Source: an uncultured Bacteroidaceae bacterium
GTDB taxonomy: Bacteria > Bacteroidota > Bacteroidia > Bacteroidales > Bacteroidaceae
NCBI GenBank assembly: GCA_944320955.1
Contig: CALUJL010000017.1
Span: forward strand, 1 to 64,000
DNA: 64,000 bases
Reading direction: 5' to 3'
A program made the position numbers and the translations under genes. Positions 7,092 through 17,200 of this stretch are shown in pieces. The notes beneath the pieces were generated by a model. That model did not search any database and was not told where the DNA came from. It saw only the letters and a program-made list of their open reading frames with translations. How positions within the stretch are numbered: the stretch's first letter is position 1; each line of letters opens with the position of its first letter.

Positions 7092-9329
7092 CTACAGGTT
7101 GGCCTTGAAGAAATCGGCGATGCGGCGGTAGAGATGAGCACGCGTGGCGCCGCCGTAGATGCCGTGGTCGCGGTTCGTATAGACCTGCATGTCGAATTGC
7201 TTTTCGGCCTGCACGAGCGCCTCGCTGAGCTGGGCGGCATTCTGATAGTGCACATTGTCGTCGGCCAGGCCGTGCACCAGGAGATATTTTCCCTCCAGAT
7301 TGTTTACGCGCGAGAGCACGGAGGCCTCGTCATAGCCCTCGGCATTTTCCTCCGGGGTGCGCATGTAGCGCTCGGTATATGCAGTGTCGTAGAAACGCCA
7401 GTCCGTAACCGGCGCCACGGAGACTGCCGCCTTGAACACGTGCGAGGGGTGCATGATGCTCATACCGGCCACCGTTCCGCCGAAACTCCAGCCCCAGATG
7501 CCGATGCGGCCGGGGTCTACGTAGGAAAGCGTGCCCAGATATTGGGCGGCGGCCACCTGGTCGTCCGACTCCAGCACGCCCAGTCTCATGTACGTGGCAC
7601 CGCTGAAGTCCGCCCCCCGGCCGCCCGTGCCGCGCGGGTCTACGCAAGCCACGAGGAAGCCCTGCGTCGTCAGCCATCCGTCGAAGCCGAGCGGATGGCC
7701 GCTGAAGCCGATTTGCCAGGAGTCGGCCACTTGTTGCGTCTTGGGGCCGCTGTATTGGAACATGATGAGGGGGTAACGGCGCGAAGGGTCGAAGTCTGCC
7801 GGTTTCATGAGCCACCCGTTCAGCACCGTGCCGTCGGAAATCGTAAATTGGAACAGCTCGCACGTGGGCCGCCCTGCCAGATTCTCCGCCTGGCGGGCCA
7901 GTTCTTCGTTGCGCGAGGGGAGATCGGAAAGTTTCTTCCCCTTCTGGTTGTAAATGGCCGAGGCCGGGACTTTATCCAATGCGGAGTAAGTATCGATAAA
8001 GTAGGAACAATCGCTCGAAAAGGAAGCCCGGTGCGTTCCCGGCTCAGGGGTCAGGTTGGAAACCTTTCCGCTTTTCAGATTTGCGGCATAGACTGCCGTC
8101 CGAAGCGGGTCGCCGGGCAGCGTGGAGCGGTAATAGAAATTTCCATTCTCCGGGTTATATCCGTAGAACTCCTGCACTTCTGCCTCGCCGCTCGTCAGCT
8201 GTTTGCGCAGCGTGCCGCCGGGAGCGTAGAAGTAGAGTTGGTTGTAGCCGTCTTTCTCGCTCAAATAGGTAAAACCGTCTGCATAAAACCGGATGGCATC
8301 CAGATGGTCCGGATTGATGTAGTACTTGGCCTGGTCGCGCAGCAGCAACTTGCACTCGCCCGAGCGGGGGTTGGCCACGTAGAGGTCCAGCGTCGTCTGG
8401 TTCCGGTCGAGCACCATCATGGCCAGGCGGTCGGCGCTTTCCGTAAAGCGGATGCGCGGCACGTAGTCCGTGTCCTTCAACGGCAATTTTATGGTGCGGG
8501 TCACGCGGGATTTGATGTCATACGAGAGCACGCTGACGCGGGAGTTGGCCGTACCGGCCTTGGGGTATTTCAGATTGTAGATGCCGGGATATTCGGCATA
8601 CTGCGGCATTTCGGGCGCCGCGCCGGCATACAGCGGGAAAGAGTAGGTGCCCACTGCCGATTCGTCCCAGCGTATCCAGCAGATCATCTGCCCGTCCGGG
8701 CTGAAGCAGAGGCCGCTCGTGGCGGCAAACTCTTCCTCGTAGACCCAATCGGGCTTGCCGTTGAGCACTTGCCCCGGCGCGCCGTCTTTTGTGACTTGCG
8801 ATTCGCTGTTGTTGAAGAGCAGTTTGATCAAAAAGATGTTGCCCTCGCGCACAAAGGCCACCAGGTTTCCGTCCTGCGAGAAGACCGGACACTCCTGAGG
8901 GCCGCCGTCGCTCAGAGGAGCCACGGTGGAATTCCCGATGATATATATATAATAGGTGGCAGTCATGGAGCGCCGGAAACCTTTCCGGGTAGCGGTACGG
9001 AGCAGCATCTTGCTGCCGTCGGGCGAAACGACGTAGCCTTCGGCCGTTTCGAACGGGCAATCCTCGATTTGCGCCACATCGAAGAGCACACCGTCCTGCT
9101 TGCCGGTTTGGAAGTCGTAGCGCAACACTTGTTTACCGTCGGGGGAAAGCCGGGCGAAATGCTGCCCGCCGGGCAAAGGGGTTACTTCCCCTACCGAAGA
9201 CGGGGCATACGTATTGCGGACGGCGGCCTCGAACGTCAGGCTGTTCTGCGCATCCGCCGGAGAAGAGAGGCTCATAGTCATACCGAAAAGGCCGGAAAAT
9301 AAGAAAGTTCGTAGATTCATTTTTATCAT
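7092..9329 (-). CDS. Dipeptidyl peptidase IV (S9B family)
   Basis: 745 residues with an N-terminal signal sequence ending near ADAQ. An eight-bladed propeller comes first (repeated SPDG strands and the S9B hallmark DWVYEEEF that binds the substrate amino terminus), then an alpha/beta-hydrolase domain. The catalytic triad is approximately Ser615 in GWSFGG (Tyr is more usual than Phe at this place), Asp690/691 in HGLADDNVH and His722 in RDHGIYGG. The enzyme removes X-Pro dipeptides from oligopeptides in the periplasm or at the cell surface. The gene ends at its own terminator. Upstream, TAATTTTG on the minus strand at 9378-9371 fits the Bacteroidetes -7 element. Confidence 0.93.
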   Translation of the reverse strand: MIKMNLRTFLFSGLFGMTMSLSSPADAQNSLTFEAAVRNTYAPSSVGEVTPLPGGQHFARLSPDGKQVLRYDFQTGKQDGVLFDVAQIEDCPFETAEGYVVSPDGSKMLLRTATRKGFRRSMTATYYIYIIGNSTVAPLSDGGPQECPVFSQDGNLVAFVREGNIFLIKLLFNNSESQVTKDGAPGQVLNGKPDWVYEEEFAATSGLCFSPDGQMICWIRWDESAVGTYSFPLYAGAAPEMPQYAEYPGIYNLKYPKAGTANSRVSVLSYDIKSRVTRTIKLPLKDTDYVPRIRFTESADRLAMMVLDRNQTTLDLYVANPRSGECKLLLRDQAKYYINPDHLDAIRFYADGFTYLSEKDGYNQLYFYAPGGTLRKQLTSGEAEVQEFYGYNPENGNFYYRSTLPGDPLRTAVYAANLKSGKVSNLTPEPGTHRASFSSDCSYFIDTYSALDKVPASAIYNQKGKKLSDLPSRNEELARQAENLAGRPTCELFQFTISDGTVLNGWLMKPADFDPSRRYPLIMFQYSGPKTQQVADSWQIGFSGHPLGFDGWLTTQGFLVACVDPRGTGGRGADFSGATYMRLGVLESDDQVAAAQYLGTLSYVDPGRIGIWGWSFGGTVAGMSIMHPSHVFKAAVSVAPVTDWRFYDTAYTERYMRTPEENAEGYDEASVLSRVNNLEGKYLLVHGLADDNVHYQNAAQLSEALVQAEKQFDMQVYTNRDHGIYGGATRAHLYRRIADFFKANL

Positions 9330-9370
9330 AGAGTTTAAGGGTAAACGGACGAAAAGACTTCATTCGGAGG

Positions 9371-9378
9371 CAAAATTA
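9371..9378 (-). promoter_or_regulatory. -7 element for DPP IV gene
   Basis: Minus-strand TAATTTTG matches TAnnTTTG, about 42 bp before the ATG at 9329. I see no clear TTTG at -33, so this is only moderately supported. Confidence 0.4.
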
Positions 9379-9540
9379 CACTTTTATCTCCCAATCCGCG
9401 TTACACCGTTGTAACAAAAAAGCAGCATTTTTGCAGACTTTCGCAGGCGAAACAAAAAAAGGAAGGGCTTTTTTCTGCGGAGAGCAGGAAAAAACAGATA
9501 TTTGCGGCAGTTTATAAATCCCAAACCCCAGGATAGGAAG

Positions 9541-10227
9541 ATGAAGAAATACCGCATTCTTGTCGTCGACGATGAGGAAGATTTGTGTGAGATACTGAAG
9601 TTTAACTTAGAGAACGAGGGCTACGAAGTAGACACGGCCCACTCTTCCGAAGAAGCGCTGAAGTTGGACCTGAAAGAGTACGACTTATTGCTATTGGACG
9701 TGATGATGGGCGAGATTTCCGGCTTCAAACTGGCCAATATGCTCAAGAAAAAGAAAGACACGGCGCAGATTCCCATCATTTTCATTACCGCAAAAGACAC
9801 GGAGGACGACACTATGACGGGTTTCAGCCTCGGCGCCGACGACTACATCTCCAAGCCTTTCTCCCTTCGTGAAGTACAGGCCCGCATCAAGGCTGTGCTG
9901 CGCCGCACCGCCCCGCAGGAAAGCCGGCTGGAAGAGCCGATTATCTACAAAGGCCTATGCGTGGACCCCGCGCGCAAGAGCGTGACGATCGATGGCGAGG
10001 AAGTCAGTCTGACAAAGAAGGAGTACGAAATCCTGGCCCTGCTGCTGCAAAACAAAGGGAGGGTCTTCTCGCGCGAAGAAATCCTCTCGAAAGTATGGAG
10101 CGACGAAGTATATGTCGTAGACCGCACCATAGACGTCAACATCACCCGCCTGCGGAAAAAGATAGGAGCCTACGGCAAGTGTATCGGCACACGCCTCGGC
10201 TACGGTTATTTCTTTGAGCAAGACTGA
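9541..10227 (+). CDS. OmpR/PhoB-family response regulator
   Basis: 228 residues from the ATG at 9541; the upstream in-frame extension to 9502 has no homologous look. The receiver domain shows the acidic pair in VVDDEED, phospho-acceptor Asp53 in LLLDVMM, Thr/Ala in FITAKD and Lys105 in YISKPF. The C-terminal winged helix has LTKKEYEILALLLQNKGRVF and ends with the usual RLGYGYFF hairpin. It is followed seven bases later by the ATG of its sensor kinase, so the two form an operon. The signal and targets are unknown; the form resembles PhoB/RprY-type regulators. Confidence 0.92.
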   Translation: MKKYRILVVDDEEDLCEILKFNLENEGYEVDTAHSSEEALKLDLKEYDLLLLDVMMGEISGFKLANMLKKKKDTAQIPIIFITAKDTEDDTMTGFSLGADDYISKPFSLREVQARIKAVLRRTAPQESRLEEPIIYKGLCVDPARKSVTIDGEEVSLTKKEYEILALLLQNKGRVFSREEILSKVWSDEVYVVDRTIDVNITRLRKKIGAYGKCIGTRLGYGYFFEQD

Positions 10228-10234
10228 GAGCGCC

Positions 10235-11746
10235 ATGAACCTGAATAGGAAAAACAAGCACTCCACCTTTGCGCTGACCCTGTTCCTTTCGGTCTTTTTC
10301 CTTTTCCTCGTATTCTTCGGCTGCACCCTCTGGTACCAATACCACCGGGAGAGAGACTACAAAGTGAGCCTCCTCTACCAGAAACTGGAAGACTACAACC
10401 AGATTCTCATCGACGAACTGGAACAAGTCAGCCTTCCGAAAAACAGCAGCCAGGAGGAAAGGAGGACGATCCTCGGCCAGAAGCTCGACGAATACCTGCC
10501 CCGCCACGACCTGCGCGGCATACGCTTCACGCTGATCACCGGGGACGGGAACGTATTCTACGACAGCGAAGAAAAAAACTTCGACAAGTTTGAGAACCAC
10601 CTGGGCCGCCCCGAGATACAAGAGGCCGGGCAGCGGGGCAGCGGCTACGACGTGCGGCGCGTTTCCCAATCCGTCAACCACGAATTCTTCTACGTCGCCA
10701 CACAAGCGCCCGAGGGCTACTATGTGCGGACGGCGCTCCCCTACGACACGCAGCTGGCCGCTTCGCTCAAGGTGGACTACCACTTCATCGGATTCTCCGG
10801 CTTCCTGCTGCTCGTGGTGGCCGCTTTCTTCGGCCTCATCATGCGCCGTATCGACATCACCATCATCAAGTTGCGCAGTTTCGTACGCAAAGTGGACAGC
10901 GGCGCCCGCATCGGAGAGAATGAATACCAGGACTTCCCCAACAACGAGCTGGGCGAAATCTCGCAGCACCTCGTCCATATCTACAAGAAGCTGAGCGATG
11001 CCAAACTGGAACTGCTCGACGGGCGCGAACGCCTGCTCGAACAGAAAGCCCTCCAAGTGCAACAGCGGAAAGAACTGACCCAAAACATCGCCCACGAGCT
11101 GAAAACACCCGTGACCAGCATACAAGGCTATCTGGAGATCATCGTGAATACGCCCAACCTGCCCGCCGAGAAGCGCGACACCTTCCTCCGGCAGTGTTAC
11201 TCGCAGAGCACGCGCCTGGCCAACCTGCTGAAGGACATCTCCCAGCTTACCCTCCTGGACGAAGCCTCCGAGATGATTTCCAAGGAGCTCATCGACATAC
11301 GCCTCGTCGTCTCGCGCCTGGAGGAAGAACTGCGCATGAACTACGAAGAGCGCGGCATACGGTTCGAAAACGAGCTTCCCGCCCGCTCCCTGCTCATGCG
11401 GGGCAACCCGTCGCTCATCTACTCCATCTTCCGCAACCTGATGGACAACTCCATAGCTTACGCCGGGGCAAACTCCACCATGAGGCTCGAACTGCTCTCC
11501 GAAGCGGAAGCCCCCTTCTTCCGCTTCCGCTACTCCGACAACGGGCCGGGCGTGGGCGAAGAACACCTGGGCCGCCTCTTCGAACGGTTTTACCGGGTAG
11601 ACAAAGGACGCTCCCGCAAGCTGGGCGGCACGGGGCTGGGGCTGGCCATCGTGAAGAATGCCGTACTTTTCCACAACGGCACCATACAGGCTTATGCCAA
11701 CAAGCCGCACGGGCTCTGTTTCGAGTTTACCCTGCAAGCACAATAA
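10235..11746 (+). CDS. PhoR-type membrane sensor histidine kinase
   Basis: 503 residues. TM1 spans about 11-31, a periplasmic sensor domain about 35-185, and TM2 about 190-210. A HAMP-like linker follows, then the DHp domain with NIAHELKTPVTS (His287), and an HATPase domain with NLMDNSIAYA (N box), SDNGPGVGEEH (G1) and GGTGLGLAIVKN (G2). It phosphorylates the response regulator encoded just upstream. An in-frame TTG at 10214 would overlap the regulator stop; the ATG at 10235 is preferred. The gene ends ahead of a repeat-derived terminator. Confidence 0.92.
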   Translation: MNLNRKNKHSTFALTLFLSVFFLFLVFFGCTLWYQYHRERDYKVSLLYQKLEDYNQILIDELEQVSLPKNSSQEERRTILGQKLDEYLPRHDLRGIRFTLITGDGNVFYDSEEKNFDKFENHLGRPEIQEAGQRGSGYDVRRVSQSVNHEFFYVATQAPEGYYVRTALPYDTQLAASLKVDYHFIGFSGFLLLVVAAFFGLIMRRIDITIIKLRSFVRKVDSGARIGENEYQDFPNNELGEISQHLVHIYKKLSDAKLELLDGRERLLEQKALQVQQRKELTQNIAHELKTPVTSIQGYLEIIVNTPNLPAEKRDTFLRQCYSQSTRLANLLKDISQLTLLDEASEMISKELIDIRLVVSRLEEELRMNYEERGIRFENELPARSLLMRGNPSLIYSIFRNLMDNSIAYAGANSTMRLELLSEAEAPFFRFRYSDNGPGVGEEHLGRLFERFYRVDKGRSRKLGGTGLGLAIVKNAVLFHNGTIQAYANKPHGLCFEFTLQAQ

Positions 11747-11874
11747 CCTACACCAGACACGACAAAACCTTTCTTTTCTCCGCGACAACGCCGGACAGAC
11801 CGCACAGGACCGTCCGGCGTTTCCCGCATCTCCCCCGCCTCCGGCGGACAAAGCAGAAGGGGAAAACCGGAAAA

Positions 11875-11940
11875 GCGGCAGTACTTTTTCCAGAAAGCGG
11901 CAGCGCTCCGCGGGAAAAGCGCTGCCGCTTTCCTACGGCC
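11875..11940. repeat. 22-bp array, three units, forming a terminator
   Basis: Units begin at 11875, 11897 and 11919, all exactly 22 bp. The second unit (GCGGCAGCGC start) and third (GCGCTGCCGC start) are complementary, giving a 14-bp stem 11894-11907 with 11918-11931. It sits about 150 bp beyond the kinase stop and before GH97, and probably acts as a terminator in either direction, although no strong T-run follows on the plus strand. The rest of this 337-bp gap (11747-12083) holds a GC-rich stretch with no frame I trust and the -7 element at 12032. Confidence 0.8.
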
Positions 11941-12031
11941 GGTGCGGGGCGCTCCACCCGCCGGGAAGCCGTCTTTTCTACTTTTTGCACGGGATTTCCC
12001 GCCACAACCCGGCATTTTGCAAAAAAAAGGA

Positions 12032-12039
12032 TATATTTG
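12032..12039 (+). promoter_or_regulatory. -7 element for GH97 gene
   Basis: TATATTTG matches TAnnTTTG. Transcription would begin around 12045-12047, directly at the ATG at 12048, so that codon would be leaderless. This favours the ATG at 12084, which begins a clean signal peptide. Confidence 0.55.
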
Positions 12040-12083
12040 CCCGAACAATGAAAGCAGAACCTAAAAACTTAACCCTAACCTCT

Positions 12084-14081
12084 ATGAGAAAAACACTCCT
12101 CTTCTGGACCCTCGGCACGCTGCTCCTGGCCACCTCCGCCGCAGCGAAGCCGAAAGAAATCAAACTCTCCTCCCCCGACGGGCGCATCGCCGTGGACTTC
12201 TCCCTCGGCCAGACCCTCGGCTACTCCGTATCCCTCGACGGGAAAACCCTCGTCTCCGACCCCGCCATTGCCCTCCGCCTGCAGGACGGCACCGTGCTGG
12301 GCCAGAATCCCCGCCTCGCCAAGCAGAAGACGCGGGAAGCGGACGAGACCGTGGAGGCCCCCTTCCAGCGCAATCCCCAAATGCGGAACCACTACAACGA
12401 GCTCGACCTGAAGATGAAGGGCGGCTACGGCGTCATCTTCCGCGCCTACGACAACGGCGTGGCCTACCGCTTCTACACACAGATGAAGGACTCCATCGTC
12501 ATTGCCGCCGAAGACCTCAACCCCACTTTCCCCGCCGACTGCAAGAGCTGGCTGGCCTACTCCACAAACCCCAAGAAGCCCATGGCCATGGCCTTCCAGA
12601 ACTACTTTACCGAAGCCCCCCTCTCGCAGGCCGATGCGCAGCAGCTGGCCTTCCCCCCCTTCGCAGTGGAAATCGGGGGAGCGGCCAAGGTGGTTTTCGC
12701 CGAGTCCGACCTCGAAGCCTACCCGGGCCTCTTCTTCCGCCCGCAGCCCGGGCGGCACGGAGTGCAAGGCGTTTTCCCCGGATACCCCGAGAAAATGGGC
12801 GTTTACCCCGGGCGCGTGCAGGACTACGTAGAGACGGCCGCGGAAAACTGCATAGCCCGCTGCGCCGGCACGCGGCAGTTCCCCTGGAGAGTCTGGGCCA
12901 TAGCGGAAGAAGACACCGAGCTTCCCGCCAACAACCTCGTCTACCTGCTCGCCTCCCCCAGCCGCGTGGGCGACATCTCGTGGGTCAAGCCCGGCAAAGT
13001 GGCCTGGGACTGGTGGAACGACTGGGGCCTGAGCGGCGTGGACTTCAAGGCCGGCATCAATACGGAGACCTACAAATACTACATCGACTTCGCCGCCCGC
13101 TACGGACTGGAGTACATCGTGCTCGACGAGGGCTGGTATAATCCCCGGAGCGGCGACATGCTCACCGTAATCCCCGGGCTCGATCTGGAAAAGGTCGTGG
13201 CCTACGGCCGGGAGAAGGGCGTGGGCGTCGTCTTGTGGACGGTCTTCAACGTCATCGACCGCCAGCTCGAAGCCGCCTGCCGCAAGTATTCCGAGATGGG
13301 CGTCAAGGGCTTCAAGATAGACTTCCTCGACCGCTGCGACCAACCGGCCGTCGAACGCCTCTACCGCATAGCGGAAGCCACGGCCCGCCACCGCCTTTTC
13401 GTCGACTACCACGGCGTCTTCACCCCCACGGGGCTGCAGCGCACCTATCCGCACATCCTGAATTTCGAAGGCGTCTTCGGCCAGGAAGAAGTGAAGTGGG
13501 AGCCTGTGGAAAAAGACATACCGCGCTACGACGTGACCTTCCCCTATCTGCGCATGATGTGCGGCCCGGTGGACTACACGCCCGGCGCCATGCGCAACGC
13601 GACGAAGCAAGACTGGCGCCCGATGTACTACACGCCGCAAAGCATGGGCACCCGCGCGCACCAGGCGGCCTGCTACGTGGTGTTCGACTCGCCGTTTACC
13701 ATGCTCTGCGATGCCCCCACCGAGTATGAGCGCGAGCCGGAATACACAAAGTTCATAGCCTCCATCCCCACCGTCTTCGACGAAACCCGCATCCTCGCCG
13801 GGCGCATGGGCGAATCCATCGTCACCGCCCGCCGCAAGGGCAGCGACTGGTACGTAGGCGCCCTCACCAATTGGGACGGACGCACGCTCCAGGTGCCCCT
13901 TTCCTTCCTGCCCGAGGGAAAAACCTACGAGGCTGAATATCTGGAAGACGGCATCAACGCAGGCAAACGCGCCAACGACTACAAGATTACCCGCACGGGG
14001 CACGTCAATTCCACCGGCACCGCCACCCTGAAATTGGCCTCCGGAGGCGGAGCCGTGCTGAAGCTGAGGGCAGTCGAGTAA
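12084..14081 (+). CDS. Exported GH97 alpha-glycosidase
   Basis: 665 residues with signal peptide MRKTLLFWTLGTLLLATSAAA. The GH97 N-terminal beta-sandwich (LSSPDGRIAVDFSLGQTLGY) is followed by a TIM barrel with VAWDWWNDWG, then KFKIDFLDR-type strand FKIDFLDRCDQ (Asp413) and ILNFEGVFGQE (Glu462), and a C-terminal beta domain. In GH97 the Asp of the KIDFLDR strand is the nucleophile of retaining members such as the B. thetaiotaomicron alpha-galactosidase; inverting SusB-type members use Glu instead. I therefore infer a retaining, alpha-galactosidase-like member. Loaded with calcium-binding acidic residues, it is expected in the periplasm. It is followed by its own hairpin and a repeat array before the next GH43 gene. 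Confidence 0.88.
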   Translation: MRKTLLFWTLGTLLLATSAAAKPKEIKLSSPDGRIAVDFSLGQTLGYSVSLDGKTLVSDPAIALRLQDGTVLGQNPRLAKQKTREADETVEAPFQRNPQMRNHYNELDLKMKGGYGVIFRAYDNGVAYRFYTQMKDSIVIAAEDLNPTFPADCKSWLAYSTNPKKPMAMAFQNYFTEAPLSQADAQQLAFPPFAVEIGGAAKVVFAESDLEAYPGLFFRPQPGRHGVQGVFPGYPEKMGVYPGRVQDYVETAAENCIARCAGTRQFPWRVWAIAEEDTELPANNLVYLLASPSRVGDISWVKPGKVAWDWWNDWGLSGVDFKAGINTETYKYYIDFAARYGLEYIVLDEGWYNPRSGDMLTVIPGLDLEKVVAYGREKGVGVVLWTVFNVIDRQLEAACRKYSEMGVKGFKIDFLDRCDQPAVERLYRIAEATARHRLFVDYHGVFTPTGLQRTYPHILNFEGVFGQEEVKWEPVEKDIPRYDVTFPYLRMMCGPVDYTPGAMRNATKQDWRPMYYTPQSMGTRAHQAACYVVFDSPFTMLCDAPTEYEREPEYTKFIASIPTVFDETRILAGRMGESIVTARRKGSDWYVGALTNWDGRTLQVPLSFLPEGKTYEAEYLEDGINAGKRANDYKITRTGHVNSTGTATLKLASGGGAVLKLRAVE

Positions 14082-14091
14082 GCAGTACAAA

Positions 14092-14133
14092 AAACGGCGC
14101 AGGGACTTGCCGGAAGAAGTCCCTGCGCCGTTT
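14092..14133 (+). terminator. Terminator after GH97
   Basis: A 17-bp perfect stem (14092-14108 with 14117-14133, eight-base loop) lies 11 bp past the stop codon. The plus-strand 3' side ends in TTT only, while on the minus strand four T residues follow. The stem is made of the first two 22-bp units of the adjoining array. Confidence 0.75.
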
Positions 14134-14250
14134 GCAGAAAGTGCAGGCACTTTTCCCGAAAAGCCTTGCCGCTTTTTCCCGAAACCCCAGCCACTTTTTC
14201 CATAACCCCCTGCCGTCTTTTCCCAGAGGCGGAAAGCCTTCCCGCCGGAA
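14097..14250. repeat. 22-bp degenerate tandem array, seven units in exact phase
   Basis: Units start at 14097, 14119, 14141, 14163, 14185, 14207 and 14229, with a possible further degenerate unit from 14251. Units 3-6 show the typical core (CACTTTTCCC, CGCTTTTTCC, CACTTTTTCC, CGTCTTTTCC) at the same offset. It fills the gap between GH97 and GH43. This is among the longest arrays in the window. Confidence 0.88.
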
Positions 14251-14276
14251 GCGGCAGACAACCCCATCCCTACACC

Positions 14277-17200
14277 ATGAAGAAAAGACTCCTCACCTCC
14301 CTGCTCCTCACTGGAGCGCTGCTACAGCCCGCCACGGCACAAAAGGCCGCCTGGAACTCCCCCGGCGCGGGCAACCCCATCCTGCCCGGATACTTCGCCG
14401 ACCCGACGGTGAAAAAATTCGGCGACACCTACTATATCTACGCCACCACCGACGGAAACGGCGGCGGCCTCGGGCCTTCGCAGGTATGGACCTCGAAGGA
14501 TTTCGTAAACTGGACGCTCATGCCCATGAACTGGCCGCGCACCCACTGGATATGGGCGCCGGACGTGATGGAAAAAGACGGCCGTTTCTATCTTTACTAC
14601 TGCCAACCCTGCCAGGTCTACTGCGGAGTGGGCGAGACGCCCCGCGGCCCCTGGCAGAACATCTTGGGCGAGGACGAAGCGGTGCTCGTCCCCGACCGGT
14701 TCGTGACCAACGCCATCACACTCGACGGCCAGACTTTCACAGACGACGACGGGAAAACCTATCTCTACTTCGGCACTTGGGGAATTTACCCCGGCTTTGG
14801 CTGCGGAGTGGCCGAGCTTTCGCCGGATCTCAAGGGCTTTGTGCGAAAACGCCTCATCGTCAACACAGAAGCGACCGAGTTTTTCGAAGCGCCCTTCATC
14901 GTAAAGAAAAACGGCATATACTACTTCATGTATTCCTCCGGCTCTTGCCACGACGACACCTACCGCGTGCAGTATGCCACCAGCACCGAAGGCCCGATGG
15001 GGCCCTACGTTTACGGAAAGAACAACCCCATCCTGGCCACCAATGCGGACAAAACCATAGACGGCCCGGGACATCACAGCGTCCTGCAGGAGGGAGACGA
15101 CTATTACATCGTATATCACCGCCACAACCTGCCAGGCTCCACGCGCGGCATGCACCGCCAGATTGCCGTAGACCGCCTGGTTTTCGGCCCCGACGGCACG
15201 ATTGAAAAGGTGGACGCAGGGCACGACGGCATCGGATGCCTGCAACCCAACACCAACCCCTTCGCCAACCTGGCTTTCTGCAAGCCGGTGACGGCCTCTT
15301 CCTACTATGGCGACGACTTCCGCCCCGCATACGCCGTGGACGACAACAACGCCACGCTCTGGCGGCCCCGCACCACGGGGACGGAATGGCTGCAGGTGGA
15401 CCTCGGGAAGGTAGAGCCCATCGAGCGGATCTGGACCCAATTTGAATACGCCACTTCCTACTATCAGTATTACATCGAGACCTCTGTCGACGGGAAGCAG
15501 TGGACGCTCTTCAGCGACCGGCGCGACAATCTCCAGTCCGGCAGCCCGATGGTCGACTACGGCTCGGCCCGCGCCCGATACGTGCGCCTCACCGTGACCG
15601 GAAATGAGAAGAACGGACTGAGGGGCGCCGTGTGGAACTTCAAGGTCTTCTCGGCCTACAAGGAAGACCCCCCGCAGCAACTCGTCTGCCTGCCCGCCTC
15701 TTCCTTCCGGGACGGGGTATGGAAAAACAACATGGGCATGCTCGGCCGCGGCTTCCGCCTGGCCGCCGGAAAGGCTTCGGCGCACACCATCGAGCAAACC
15801 GTGGGCAACGTCCGCCAGGAAGCCCTCCTCCTCCAGCCGAACACGCAGCTCATAATGGACCGGATGCCTGCCCACTTCTACGAAAAGAAGCCCTATACGC
15901 TGAGCTACAAGGTGTACGCTTCGCCCGAAGAGAGCCTCAACACGCTCTTCACGTGGCATCCCTCACAAAAAAGGCACAAGACTAAGAGCGCCGCGGACAG
16001 CCACCGGGTGTTCCATTCGGTAGCCATCGTGGCCGACGGGAGCAAGGTTTCCTACTACGTGGACGGGGAGTTGAAGCGCTCCGAGCGGCAAGTGGCCTAC
16101 GACCGCGCCACATCGCCCGGCCTGACGCTGCAGAGCGGGGACGGGCTGGTGGCAGTGGCCGACGTGCGCCTCTACAACTGGAAGCAGGAACCGGCCGAGA
16201 TAAACTTCGACGCGGCCACGCCGATAGTCCCCATTGCCCCCGCATCCAAGGAACGGAAGGGGCTGATCGTGGACCTCTCGGCCGATGACTATCTGGTCGG
16301 GAGCAGCACGGCTTCGCTCGCAAACCGGGCCCCGACGGGCGGAGAGTTCAGCAGCAACGGCATCAACCTGCCGGTAGTCTTGAAAGCCGACCGCAGCGCT
16401 TTCGCCTTCAACGGCAGCCAGCAGTTCCGCTCCGACTTCGGGCTTCCGCCGACGATGGCCGGCAATTCTCCCTACACCATCGAGGCCTGGGTCCTGAATC
16501 CCGAAGCGGACGACACGGAGTGCATCGTGGATCTCGTGGCCGCCTACGGCGAACTGGAGAAAATCTCCTTCGGCAACGGCACCAATCCCGACCGCGGACT
16601 CGTCGGGCACAACGGCTCTTTTGAAGACATGGGCCTGCCCGAAGCCGCCCGTCCCACGGGGCAGTGGAAGCACATCGCCGTCACCTTCGACGGATACATG
16701 GAGCGCATCTACATCGACGGGCAGCAGGTCAAAGAGAAAGACATCGTGCTCCGCCTGCCGGAGAAGAGCGACTTCATCACCCTCGGCCAGCAACTGACGG
16801 GCGAATCCCCCTTCAGCGGTTACCTCCACAGCCTGAAGATCTACGACACGCCCCGCAGCGCCGAAGAGATTGCCGCCGATGCCGCGGCCGGAAGCGCCTC
16901 GCCCATCGCCCTGCTCTGCCCGGCCCAAGACATCTCCGGCACGCACTTTGCCAACGAAGGCAGCTGGGGCGGACGGGCACAGATGCCTGCCCAGCCCGGC
17001 GCCTATGCCGGGAAAATAGCCCTGACACAGCCGCTCACCGTAGACTCCATAGCCCCGGCGGGAAAACCGATGAAGGCCTTGGCCCTGCAGTTTGCACCGC
17101 AAGGAAAAATAAAGAAAGAAGTTTCCCTCCTCTCCTGCGGCGACTTCTCCCTCCTCCTCACCAAGAAAGGCATCGCCTGCCAAGGCAAATCGTGGGAAAC

